Positions 1 through 7,973 of a DNA stretch of 11,473 nt are shown one piece after another. Each line of letters begins with the position of its first letter. The stretch's first letter is position 1. A program made the translations under genes and the position numbers. The DNA comes from an uncultured Saprospiraceae bacterium. Its GTDB lineage: Bacteria > Bacteroidota > Bacteroidia > Chitinophagales > Saprospiraceae. Location: contig CAJQNM010000554.1 in assembly GCA_905479665.1 (NCBI GenBank), positions 1-11,473 on the forward strand, given 5' to 3'. Below the pieces are notes generated by a model. It was given only the letters and a program-made list of their open reading frames with translations. It was not told the DNA's origin and made no database searches.

Positions 1-863
1 TGCCTAAGCATTTTTTGCTCCACCTCATTCCCTTTGCCCTTATTTTCATACTGTATGCTCCCTTCATGTTCCAGTCTGGTGAGGAAAAACTAATCGACGC
101 ATATACCAGGGAGAGCGGCGTGCCTATCTGGTTGTGGAAGGTTTCTCCCTTACTCCTTTGGTTGTTGTCATTCCAGTTGATTGCGTATCCTTTGGTCATT
201 CTACGTAAGGTCAATAGGGCACTGGGCGCCGAAAGGATCGGTGATGATGACGGAAGCACACAGTTGAACTGGATCAAACTTTTTAGCTATCTCTTTCTCA
301 TCTACGGCACAATGATGCTTCTATATACCATTCTGACTGCCATAGGAATAGACGGAAACGCCAAGGACTACCCTATTTCTCTCGTCATGTGTATAGCGAT
401 CTATTGCATCAGCTACTTGAGTATCCTCAACCCTGAGCTTCTCAAAGGAAAGCAGGTTTTAGAAAAAATGCCGACGATTAAATATGCCAAATCCAGATTG
501 AGTGATGCATATTTAGATAGCGTCGCCTCAGACTTTGTACGTTTGGTTGACGAGCATGCATTGCATCTGGATGGCAATCTAAAAATCGATCAGGTAGCAA
601 AATTGATTTCTATCCCGAAGCATCATATTTCGCAATCGCTTAATTTAAAAATGAAAAAATCCTTTAACGAATATCTCAATGAACGACGCGTATTGCATGC
701 ACAGCAGCTGCTCGATACTATGTCGCAAGAGCATAACATCAAGACCATCATGTATATGAGTGGGTTTAACAACAGAGCTTCTTTTAATAATAATTTTAAG
801 AAGGTGCTCGGAATGACAGCCTCGGAATACGTAAAATCGAAGGCCGAGGCCCCACAGGCATGA
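1..863 (+). CDS. Membrane-anchored AraC-family transcriptional regulator (5' end outside window)
   Basis: The frame has no stop back to the left edge, so the true start lies upstream; the TTG at 15 is only the first possible start inside the window. Counting from that TTG, the N-terminal part has about four hydrophobic membrane segments (roughly residues 2-20, 39-63, 87-111 and 120-138). A linker follows, then a C-terminal AraC/XylS DNA-binding domain (about 175-276). Its first helix-turn-helix is near 190-210 (IDQVAKLISIPKHHISQSLN). The second is near 242-272, with the family pattern of MSGFNNRASFNNNFKKVLG followed by TASEY. Regulators with a multi-span membrane module and a C-terminal AraC domain are common in Bacteroidota; they bind DNA as transcription factors, and the membrane part may sense a signal. 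The target is unknown. The gene precedes the secreted propeller gene by about 80 bases and might control it, but the sequence does not show this. Confidence 0.9.
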   Translation, partial: PKHFLLHLIPFALIFILYAPFMFQSGEEKLIDAYTRESGVPIWLWKVSPLLLWLLSFQLIAYPLVILRKVNRALGAERIGDDDGSTQLNWIKLFSYLFLIYGTMMLLYTILTAIGIDGNAKDYPISLVMCIAIYCISYLSILNPELLKGKQVLEKMPTIKYAKSRLSDAYLDSVASDFVRLVDEHALHLDGNLKIDQVAKLISIPKHHISQSLNLKMKKSFNEYLNERRVLHAQQLLDTMSQEHNIKTIMYMSGFNNRASFNNNFKKVLGMTASEYVKSKAEAPQA

Positions 864-943
864 AATAGGTCAATTCCGCTTGGTATTTACCTGCATCCGA
901 CATGGTTGAAGTAGAATTGTTGCTTTATCAAATCAAAGATATC

Positions 944-2080
944 ATGAAGCAAACAATTCTACTTTCACTGATCATACTACGTTTTTCAGTGGGGCTCCAG
1001 GCGCAGGCAGTGACCTCACTGACCACAATTACTGCCAACGGTGGTGTTTCCGTCGAGGCAGACGGAAGTCTCATCGTCTCACACTTCGGCCCTTTGCCGG
1101 TTGTGCCAAGCGAGGCAGGGCGAGATATCTTTCGTATAAGCCCAGATGGAGAGATTGATACCCTTGTCCAAAATGTTGTGTTTGTGGGGACTGGCAACGC
1201 CATAGATTCTGAGGGATTTATTTATCAAGGTAGTTTCCTGGAGAACAAAGTAATAAAGGTAGATCCTGAGGGTACCGTAGTCAATGATACCTTCTTTTCT
1301 GTCGGTGGCCCCGTAGGCCTAACGATTATTGCAGAAGACACATTGGTGGTTTGCTCTTGCAATACGAATACCGTTTTTAAGGTTGCCCAGGATGGTGGTG
1401 TCAAGGCATTTGCTTCAGGCGAAGCCTTTGCCTGTGCCAATGGCATCACGCAAGACGAGCAAGGCAATATCTACACCACCAATTTTTCCGATCCAAGAAT
1501 AACGCGAATTTCTCCAGATGGCACGACGACAACATTGGGCTCGACACTTGCTGGAAATGGTCACCTTGCTTATCGACCCGCCAATGAGAAGATATACATC
1601 GCAAGCTACTCCGGAAATCAGATCTTTCAAATGGACCGCGAAGGAAATGTAGAACTCCTTGCTGGCACCGGAGAGAGCGGTGCCTTGGATTCGGAAAATC
1701 CGTTGGATGCTACTTTTGCAAAGCCCAATGGCATTGCCATCAGCCTGGATGGGTGCAGTTTATACATCACCCAGGATGAAAATGTCATTCGGGAGATCAA
1801 GTTTTCTGACCATGGATGTACCACAGCCATTGAGGCGGTTGAAGTCACAAATGAGTATGAAATTTCACCAAATCCGGCTTCCGACTACATTACCTTCTTC
1901 AATCGCACCGCCGTGGGCGCTGTGCAAATCGAATTTATCCAGGCATCTGGCAAATCCGTGAAGCGGGTTCAAAATCCTGGATCTATAATTAAGGTGGGGG
2001 ATTTATCGACCGGCATTTACTATTTGCATATCCTGGATCAGGAAGGGCGTAGGTTTGTGAAGAGGATGGTGATTTTGTAG
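944..2080 (+). CDS. Secreted NHL/SMP-30-like beta-propeller protein with T9SS sorting domain
   Basis: I chose the ATG at 944 over the open frame from 902 because it puts a signal peptide at the very start: MKQTILLSLIILRFSVGLQA, with cleavage likely after an A-Q-A context near residue 20. The 378-residue product has repeating blades with motifs such as ISPDGEIDTL, VDPEGTV, VAQDGGVKAF, ISPDGTTTTL and MDREGNVELLAGTG, typical of NHL or SMP-30/gluconolactonase-like propellers. Residues about 305-378 form a type A T9SS C-terminal sorting domain, starting at ISPNPASDYITFF and ending in GIYYLHILD...FVKRMVIL. The protein should cross the inner membrane by Sec and the outer membrane by the type IX system, and be surface-attached or released. 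Its ligand or enzymatic activity cannot be told; NHL propellers are often binding scaffolds. It probably has no functional link to the right-hand operon. Confidence 0.88.
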   Translation: MKQTILLSLIILRFSVGLQAQAVTSLTTITANGGVSVEADGSLIVSHFGPLPVVPSEAGRDIFRISPDGEIDTLVQNVVFVGTGNAIDSEGFIYQGSFLENKVIKVDPEGTVVNDTFFSVGGPVGLTIIAEDTLVVCSCNTNTVFKVAQDGGVKAFASGEAFACANGITQDEQGNIYTTNFSDPRITRISPDGTTTTLGSTLAGNGHLAYRPANEKIYIASYSGNQIFQMDREGNVELLAGTGESGALDSENPLDATFAKPNGIAISLDGCSLYITQDENVIREIKFSDHGCTTAIEAVEVTNEYEISPNPASDYITFFNRTAVGAVQIEFIQASGKSVKRVQNPGSIIKVGDLSTGIYYLHILDQEGRRFVKRMVIL

Positions 2081-2318
2081 TGAGGGGAGATTGTATGAAA
2101 AATGTGCTTTCGTTGTGCAAAATGTGAGACCAATCATAAGCGAACTCGAACCAAAAGCTCTAAGCTCCATTCGGATTATCACCCCTGGGTAAGCAGCTAA
2201 TGCAATCCCTACCATTTTGTTGCAAGACGTTCAGGCATTGATAATCAGCTTGAAACTGAACTCGCTACCACAAACAGTCCTAAACGGGGCGGTATTGACT
2301 ACTAGGAAAAACCATACG
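2081..2318. other. Intergenic region, no gene seen
   Basis: No frame here looks coding and I see no RNA gene. No clear intrinsic terminator follows the propeller gene. An 8-base inverted repeat (GATTATCA at 2174-2181 and TGATAATC at 2239-2246) is separated by 57 bases and may be chance. Confidence 0.6.
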
Positions 2319-2351
2319 CGCTTAGCCTGCCAGCGAGGTAGGCGCGAAGCG
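2319..2351. repeat. Strong GC-rich hairpin
   Basis: An inner stem of seven pairs, GCCTGCC (2325-2331) with GGTAGGC (2337-2343, one G-T wobble), closes a five-base loop. An outer stem CGCTT (2319-2323) with AAGCG (2347-2351) lies beyond a small asymmetric internal loop. There is no U-run on either side, so it is not a classical terminator. It opens the GC-rich repeat patch and looks like part of a dispersed intergenic repeat element rather than a gene. Confidence 0.55.
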
Positions 2352-2571
2352 ACTGACAAGCCCGGCAGATTTCAACCGGCAAAACGCGCTTGCATCCGGC
2401 CCTTCTCACCTCCCACCCGCGGGCTTGGGAATCGCTTCCTTCTCGCATCCGACCTGGGGCCACAGGTATGGAGCCGAAAACGAATACAGGGATTCCTAAG
2501 CGTGCAGCGAAGCGAAACGATTGGCAAGCTCGGCAAGCTTTCAACCGACAAAACCGCGCTTGCATCCGGCC
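2344..2571. repeat. Imperfect direct repeat pair in a GC-rich intergenic patch
   Basis: Two related units of about 60 bases lie at 2344-2401 and 2507-2571. Each starts with GCGAAGCGA, runs through a CAAGC..CGGCA segment and TTTCAACCG, and ends with CGCGCTTGCATCCGGCC. The units differ by small indels. Between them, ACCTG (2452-2456) and CAGGT (2463-2467) can form another small stem. The patch is clearly richer in G+C than the AT-rich DNA on either side. Open frames on both strands cross it, but their translations only echo the DNA repeat (for example CRACQS twice on the minus strand), so I treat them as spurious. It is most likely a dispersed non-coding repeat or the remnant of a mobile sequence. 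Confidence 0.6.
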
Positions 2572-3385
2572 AGGTCACAGTTCTGAATCCATTCCGAGCT
2601 ATCTGAATAAAATTATCAGGTATGGAACCTGATCTATACATGTAAATTTACTTTTACCGTATCTTCCTGTACAGAAACTAAATTCTGCCATCTAGATGGT
2701 AACGTTTCTTCCTATCTACTGCACTATTTAGATGATAGCAGTTCTTCTTCTAAACTAAATAGATTGTCATGACTAATAACGGAATAAATTCACTTTCTGA
2801 TCGAGGTGCAAGATGCTACATTAATTTTGAGCTCTTTCGCAAGGGTGCCTTCTGACTAGCATCTTTGATTGAGCAGTGTTCGATAGGAGCTCGATCACTT
2901 ATTTGGTCTTTCTTCACAAAGTGAGCTTTATCGGCGACCATTCGAGCTTCGATGATTTTCGCAAGTACTTTAACCAAGCGCAGAAGTCAATAGGTCCCTT
3001 CCCTTGGTTTGATAGCATCTCCCCGTTATCCATTTTTTACCACATCTTATGAACGCATAAGAGCAAATTATCAATAGCATCAATAATTATCCTTTTGAAA
3101 ATCATAATTTTGAAACACGATTATAATAGCTCAGACAACAAGTCAATTACAATTGGATCTTGAAAGCACCTTTCTGGTAGAACCCTGAGAGCCTTGCAAC
3201 TGAGACTCTTGACAATTCAGCGGAGAATCGTTATATTAGAAGTGATCGAACCTTATGAATAACCTCAATGCACTAAGCCCATGCCAGTAACTGGTACCCT
3301 TCATTTTCTTTGACGGTACAGCGGACCTCTTGCGTCGAATGTAAGAGGACTTCTGTTTGTCTCATTTCTCCAAAGAAACCCACCA
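2572..3385. other. AT-rich intergenic region before the operon, no convincing gene
   Basis: I see no RNA gene, transposase or conserved protein here. Two perfect palindromes occur: CTGTACAG (2667-2674) and CCATCTAGATGG (2688-2699). A minus-strand frame is open for 56 codons (2986 down to the stop at 2816-2818), but it has no convincing start and no recognisable product. The last 60 bases contain a weak promoter candidate and a 6-base dyad, listed separately. The length and lack of genes suggest a boundary between unrelated chromosomal material on the left and the operon on the right. Confidence 0.6.
3326..3359 (+). promoter_or_regulatory. Weak candidate Bacteroidota promoter with an embedded 6-base dyad
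   Basis: TTG at 3330-3332 lies 19 bases before TCTGTTTG at 3352-3359. The Bacteroidota primary sigma factor prefers a TTTG/TTG element about 19-21 bases before TAnnTTTG; the second A is missing here, so the match is incomplete. Transcription would start near 3365, giving a leader of roughly 20 bases before the ATG at 3386. A perfect inverted repeat, CCTCTT (3326-3331) and AAGAGG (3343-3348), overlaps the -33 element and spacer, where a repressor could act. Both elements are short enough to occur by chance. Confidence 0.25.
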
Positions 3386-4972
3386 ATGAAAAAAGTAAAT
3401 GTAGACCTCCACTGCCACCCCTCCCAGAAGGCTTCTTTTACGAAGTCACATACACCCTATGAGTATATAGAGTTTGATACGCATATAGACGTCTTAGGAG
3501 GCTTTTTTAAGTGCAGTGACGACTCCTCCCTCGTCGGGGATATTTTGGATACACAATCTTCGATTGAACAATTGATGAAAGGAGAGTATGGTCTGGTGTT
3601 CTGGTCAATTATAGGTTTCGAAAGAAACTTCCTTGAGCTTAAACATATCCAATCTGCTATAAAAAACGAGACAAACGCAGACTTAGACAAAGACCTCTTG
3701 GAAGAGTATCGAGATAGAAAGATCTCCTACTACGATTTCTTTTCTCTTGAGTGGCAAGCTATGAAGAAATTTGTTGAGCTCAACTCTGAAAAATATGGCA
3801 TAAAGTTGATCGATGATATTTCCCAGCTAGATAAAAATAAGCTCAATGTATTTCCGGCGATTGAGTCTGTCCATAGTCTTTACGATACTACCGACGATCT
3901 TGCCGAAGAACCGGATGGGGATTTTTTAGATAGATTCAAGACTTTCATTCAGGATGAGCCTGTCAGTTATGTGACATTGAACCATCTTGCTCATAAGGGA
4001 ATATTCACACACTGTTACGGGGCTAAACTAATACCCCAAGATGTGGTACTTAAAAGTGGTTGGGTCCCTGTCCATATGTCGGATAAGGGTTACAGTCCAG
4101 TGGGAGATGAGATTATCGAGGCATGTATTGAAAATCATGTCGGGATCGATGTAAAACATCTCTCTTATGTGGGGAGGCAATCTGTCTATGATCGATTGGA
4201 TAAGCAAGATAAACCGGTGCGAATTCTTGCAAGTCACATGGGTATTGCTGGGACATCTATCGCAAACCATTTTAAGGAGCAGCTAGTAAGAAAAAATCAG
4301 GAGCTATTATTCGAGCCCTCTCCTGGCCACCTCTTAGTTAAGCTTAATTTTCGCAAGCCAAAAGGCATTCTTAAAAATAACCCACTCATACGATTTAATT
4401 CGCAGTCAATTAATCTTTACGATGAAGATATCGAGAGAATAATCAGTCTTGGGGGCCTCATAGGTATCTCACTAGATCAAAGGATATTAGGGCAGGGCTC
4501 TTCCCGATGTGAATTCATGACTCTTCAGGATTTCGAAAAGATATGTGAGTGGGTGGACATGGCGCCCGAGGACTATCTCGGCATGTATAGATCCAGGGGA
4601 GAATTTATCGCTGCCACTTCTGGGGTTGGTACAGAAGAAGTAGATGAAGCTGACGAGCGTCAGCGTCTTCGTCGCAAGACCAAGCGCATCGCTCAAAGTA
4701 TCATTCATATCATGAATATTGGCAAGCAAGTAGAAGGAAGAAAAGCTTGGGAGCATATTGCCATCGGATCTGACTACGATGGATTGGCTGATGCCATCAA
4801 TAGCTGTAAGAACGCTAGCCAATTGCCTGGATTCAAGGTTGAATTATTGGAGGTTCTGGAAGATAAGATAGACGACTTTTCTACTGTCTATGGGGTGGAG
4901 GTGGAGGAGGTGATCCAGGCAATATTTGAAGATAATGCAATACGCTTTTACCAGAGGACAGCAATGCCTTGA
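3386..4972 (+). CDS. Divergent peptidase M19 (membrane dipeptidase-like) metal hydrolase
   Basis: The 528-residue protein carries landmarks of the M19 (renal dipeptidase) branch of the amidohydrolase superfamily, in the expected order. A metal-binding motif near the N-terminus reads DLHCHP (H9, H11). A glutamate lies in FPAIES (E160). Two histidines lie in IDVKHLSYVG (H258) and RILASHMG (H284). The GSDYDG motif (461-466) holds the catalytic/metal aspartate, and ENAIRFYQR-like residues (515-524, here DNAIRFYQR) match the family's closing GeN.lR motif. Known members hydrolyse dipeptides and some beta-lactams using two zinc ions. Two points are odd. The first motif is HxH where M19 normally has HxD, and the protein is longer than the usual 320-420 residues, with extra segments near 80-150 and 285-345 and a charged stretch near 415-435. 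No signal peptide is seen, so it is probably cytoplasmic. It is the first gene of the cluster, 57 bases before the caspase fusion. Its substrate is unknown and it could be an accessory enzyme of the system. Confidence 0.72.
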   Translation: MKKVNVDLHCHPSQKASFTKSHTPYEYIEFDTHIDVLGGFFKCSDDSSLVGDILDTQSSIEQLMKGEYGLVFWSIIGFERNFLELKHIQSAIKNETNADLDKDLLEEYRDRKISYYDFFSLEWQAMKKFVELNSEKYGIKLIDDISQLDKNKLNVFPAIESVHSLYDTTDDLAEEPDGDFLDRFKTFIQDEPVSYVTLNHLAHKGIFTHCYGAKLIPQDVVLKSGWVPVHMSDKGYSPVGDEIIEACIENHVGIDVKHLSYVGRQSVYDRLDKQDKPVRILASHMGIAGTSIANHFKEQLVRKNQELLFEPSPGHLLVKLNFRKPKGILKNNPLIRFNSQSINLYDEDIERIISLGGLIGISLDQRILGQGSSRCEFMTLQDFEKICEWVDMAPEDYLGMYRSRGEFIAATSGVGTEEVDEADERQRLRRKTKRIAQSIIHIMNIGKQVEGRKAWEHIAIGSDYDGLADAINSCKNASQLPGFKVELLEVLEDKIDDFSTVYGVEVEEVIQAIFEDNAIRFYQRTAMP

Positions 4973-5029
4973 GTAGTACTCCATTATTGATTCCTTTAAA
5001 GTTGTTGTGATCTCAATAAAAAGTAAAAA

Positions 5030-7930
5030 ATGAAATTATACTCTTTACTCATTGGCATTGATACCTATCCAACCCGGCCACTTAAACAGTGTGTCAGTGA
5101 TGTTGAAAAAGTAAAAAAGTACTTGTGCACTTTGGAGGGAAAGTTTGATGATGTAAAAGACACCATTATAACATTGACCAATGTAGAAGCGACCCGTGAA
5201 AATGTGATCGGCACCATCCGCTCTCATTTTCAGAAGGCAACAGATACTGACGTTGTTCTACTCTACTACAGCGGTCATGGTGCCCTAGAACAGACGGCAG
5301 GAGTATTTCCGGAGGAGCAAGATGGAGCTCTTGAGTGTCTCGTCTGTCATGACACTACATCTCTCGGTACCGATCAGATGATAGCAGACAAAGAGTTGAG
5401 ATACATTTTACATCAGCTCCCTACCAATCCGCATATCGTCACTATTATTGATGCATGCCATTCTGGAGATATCGTGCGGGCATTTCATGGGGACATGCAA
5501 GATGAATCGGAAGATGCAATCCGTCGCATCACAGGAACCTTTCCACCAAGAAAATATGAGCAGTTCATTTTTGCCGGAGATGCGTCAGTCGAGAAAATGA
5601 TTGACGGTAAACGTGAAGTCTTTATCCCCTTCAAAAATCATGTACACCTTGGAGCTTGTCTCTCCAGCGAGTCATCCTGGGAGGATAGCAAGGGTGGTGT
5701 TTTTACTAGATATCTATTGAGTTTGTTAGAGACGACACAAGGTAATCTCACATACAATGATATTGCTCGGTGGGCCAAGATCAGCATGAAAAAGGTCACA
5801 AAAAAACAGCAGACACCAATAATCACCGTGCAAGGTGAAGGTGAAATGAGTGCTGACAGCTCTTGGCTCAATCTTAATCCGAATGGCGTGTCATTTCCCT
5901 CTGGGATTGTGACAAACAATGTGGCTCAAGGATGGGTTTACTCCCGAGGTGCTCTACTTGGTGTAGAGAAGGGCATGGAAGTCTTGGTTCAGGTTGAAGA
6001 TGGCGAACAAGTTGCCATGCCTGTTTCATCCGTTGCACCAGACCATGCTGTCCTCGAAATGCCCTCAAGTGTGCTCAATGTTATTGACTTTGACAAAACA
6101 TATCCAGCGCATACAGAAAAGAGCACATTTGATGTCCTGAGAGTGGCTATCAATGCGATCGAAGCATCGGACTTGGAAGTCGCTGCTACTCAAGCGGCCG
6201 TGAGACAATGCGAGAATGTAGAACTGGTGGCCAATGATGCGCGGGTGGCAATAACACTATTTAATGGCTTTGCATATCTCACTCTACCCGAGGAGGATTT
6301 CAGACCATTGGCAAAGCAGCTAAGTCTTGATGATCCCAATCTAGCTGCGCTAGTCAAAGGGCAACTTAAGACGTTCGCCAAATGGCATCATTTTTATTCT
6401 TTAGACAATCCGGCAGAGGATTATGACACGTCCCCGATCAAAGTGACCGTAACTCCTGAAGACGGATCATTGGTTGATGCGACAAATCGAACGTGTCGGC
6501 TAATTCCCAAAGAGAATCGATCTACTGGAGGCCTCCAGTTTCAACGAATGAAAATCGAGGTGACGAATGTCTCCAAGGAGAAGCTATTTATTGGGGTTCT
6601 GGCTCTCAATTCTGACTTTAGTATTACTTCCAAGCCATTTGATGGAATTGTCATAGAGCTTGAACCCGGAAAGACGAAAGTATTTTATGATCATAAAGAT
6701 GTGGCAATGGCCCGAGTCTTTTTCGACGCTTACAAAGAAATTTATAATTGGAAAGAAGAATGGTTTTATTACAAATTTATCTACAATAACTTTGAGGATT
6801 TTACCTCTGCGCTGCAGGACGGAAATTATCTCGATCCGGGCTTGGATGAGCCGTTGACTATTGACACGTCTACAAAAGGGCTGGCCCATACCATCATGCG
6901 TGGTGAGGGTGGAGATGTTGAGGAGGTCCGTGAAAAATGGGGCACATGCATCACAAGAATCGAGCTTGCGAATGGTGCGTATAATGTCATTAGTGGCGAT
7001 CTAGAATCACTCTGGCCGGAATATGCGGACAGCGCTGAGCTGGCACCATTTATCAAGGAGCTTTACTTTGATGATCTGGCAAAGATTAATGGAGATGGTC
7101 AGGCTGCCCTTGAGATCAGACATAATAAAAACCAATCAGCTGTCGAAGCTACTCGCGCTACGAGTAATGTCTTGGTACAATTTCTTAATAGATTATACAA
7201 TAGGTCTCGTCGAAGGAAATTTCGGCGGCAGCGACACAAGGATGGACCTATTGTCGTGGCCGAGGGTGACAGCTGGTTTCTCTTTCCCAAGCCCGGAGTA
7301 CGAGACACGCTTGACTACATCATGGATGATTATCGCCTGCTTAGCTTGGCAGATGCTGGGGATGAGATTGCCGATTACATCAAGAACCGGGAGCTGCTTA
7401 CGGAGGTAGCACGGCTGAAGCCAGAATATGTGCTGATCAGTGGTGGTGGAAATGATGTTGTGGGAGAGGGTATTAAGGAATTATTGAATCCTGACCATAA
7501 GCAGAGCAGCGCTGTAAAGGATTATCTCCTTACGGATAAACTGGAAAACAAGATGACATTTCTGCAAGAGGGGTATAAGATGTTTTTCAATAAAATCAGA
7601 GAGCTGCAACCTGAGGTACGGATTCTTATTCATGGATACGATTATATCCGTGAGGACCTAGATGAAAGGACAATTCAGAAAGGCTGGGCCAATCGATATA
7701 TGATCGAAGCTGGTATACACGATGCCACATTCCGGCATGGCATTGTCATGTACCTTGTGGACAACTTCAACGAACTCCTAAAAGGATTCGAGCATGAGTT
7801 TTCCTGGGTGACCTATGTCGACAACCGAAATACTATCGGCGCCAACGAATGGATGGATGAGATCCATCCCAACAATGTAGGATATCACAAAGTCGCTCAG
7901 AATTTTCTGCGGGCCCTGTCGAAATCCTGA
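5030..7930 (+). CDS. Metacaspase-like protease fused to an SGNH/GDSL hydrolase
   Basis: The start is the ATG in an A-rich leader (AAAAAGTAAAAAATG). Residues 1 to about 265 form a caspase-superfamily (C14) peptidase: a first strand LYSLLIGIDTYP, catalytic His83 in YYSGHG, and catalytic Cys143 in IIDACHSG. D24 (LKQCVSD) and D141 (two before the Cys) match the acidic S1-pocket residues of metacaspases, which predicts cutting after Arg or Lys. Residues about 266-460 are unassigned. About 470-600 looks like a beta-sandwich accessory domain (MKIEVTNVSKEKLFIGVLAL). A very basic linker at 725-737 (RSRRRKFRRQRHK) leads to a C-terminal SGNH hydrolase with all blocks: nucleophile S748 in EGDSWF, G777 in LADAGDE, N808 in GGGND, and D943/H946 in MDEIHPN. 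That domain could act as an esterase or lipase. No signal peptide or membrane segment is visible. The gasdermin-like gene follows 43 bases downstream, so this protease is a natural candidate to activate it. The domain calls are firm; the biological role is inferred. Confidence 0.88.
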   Translation: MKLYSLLIGIDTYPTRPLKQCVSDVEKVKKYLCTLEGKFDDVKDTIITLTNVEATRENVIGTIRSHFQKATDTDVVLLYYSGHGALEQTAGVFPEEQDGALECLVCHDTTSLGTDQMIADKELRYILHQLPTNPHIVTIIDACHSGDIVRAFHGDMQDESEDAIRRITGTFPPRKYEQFIFAGDASVEKMIDGKREVFIPFKNHVHLGACLSSESSWEDSKGGVFTRYLLSLLETTQGNLTYNDIARWAKISMKKVTKKQQTPIITVQGEGEMSADSSWLNLNPNGVSFPSGIVTNNVAQGWVYSRGALLGVEKGMEVLVQVEDGEQVAMPVSSVAPDHAVLEMPSSVLNVIDFDKTYPAHTEKSTFDVLRVAINAIEASDLEVAATQAAVRQCENVELVANDARVAITLFNGFAYLTLPEEDFRPLAKQLSLDDPNLAALVKGQLKTFAKWHHFYSLDNPAEDYDTSPIKVTVTPEDGSLVDATNRTCRLIPKENRSTGGLQFQRMKIEVTNVSKEKLFIGVLALNSDFSITSKPFDGIVIELEPGKTKVFYDHKDVAMARVFFDAYKEIYNWKEEWFYYKFIYNNFEDFTSALQDGNYLDPGLDEPLTIDTSTKGLAHTIMRGEGGDVEEVREKWGTCITRIELANGAYNVISGDLESLWPEYADSAELAPFIKELYFDDLAKINGDGQAALEIRHNKNQSAVEATRATSNVLVQFLNRLYNRSRRRKFRRQRHKDGPIVVAEGDSWFLFPKPGVRDTLDYIMDDYRLLSLADAGDEIADYIKNRELLTEVARLKPEYVLISGGGNDVVGEGIKELLNPDHKQSSAVKDYLLTDKLENKMTFLQEGYKMFFNKIRELQPEVRILIHGYDYIREDLDERTIQKGWANRYMIEAGIHDATFRHGIVMYLVDNFNELLKGFEHEFSWVTYVDNRNTIGANEWMDEIHPNNVGYHKVAQNFLRALSKS

Positions 7931-7973
7931 GATGAACCCTTCAATAAATTCAATTAAACTCTAAATAAAACCA

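Noticed and set aside
2174..2246. Inverted repeat GATTATCA/TGATAATC as possible insertion-sequence ends
   Set aside because: The copies are only 8 bases long, 57 bases apart, with no transposase fragment or target duplication.
2319..2571. CRISPR array or integron attachment site in the repeat patch
   Set aside because: There are only two imperfect units with a long spacer, no cas genes, no integrase and no attC core signature.
2217..2641. Overlapping open frames on both strands in the GC-rich patch (plus 2217-2606 and 2390-2632, minus 2302-2565 and 2372-2641)
   Set aside because: Their translations merely repeat the DNA repeat and resemble no protein family; the openness follows from the GC-rich composition.
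2688..2699. Perfect 12-base palindrome CCATCTAGATGG as a regulator site
   Set aside because: It is almost 700 bases from the next gene start, and no repeat of the motif is seen near a promoter.
2816..2986. A 56-codon open frame on the minus strand in the AT-rich intergenic region
   Set aside because: It has no convincing start or family similarity, and this length is expected by chance; at most it is a decayed remnant.
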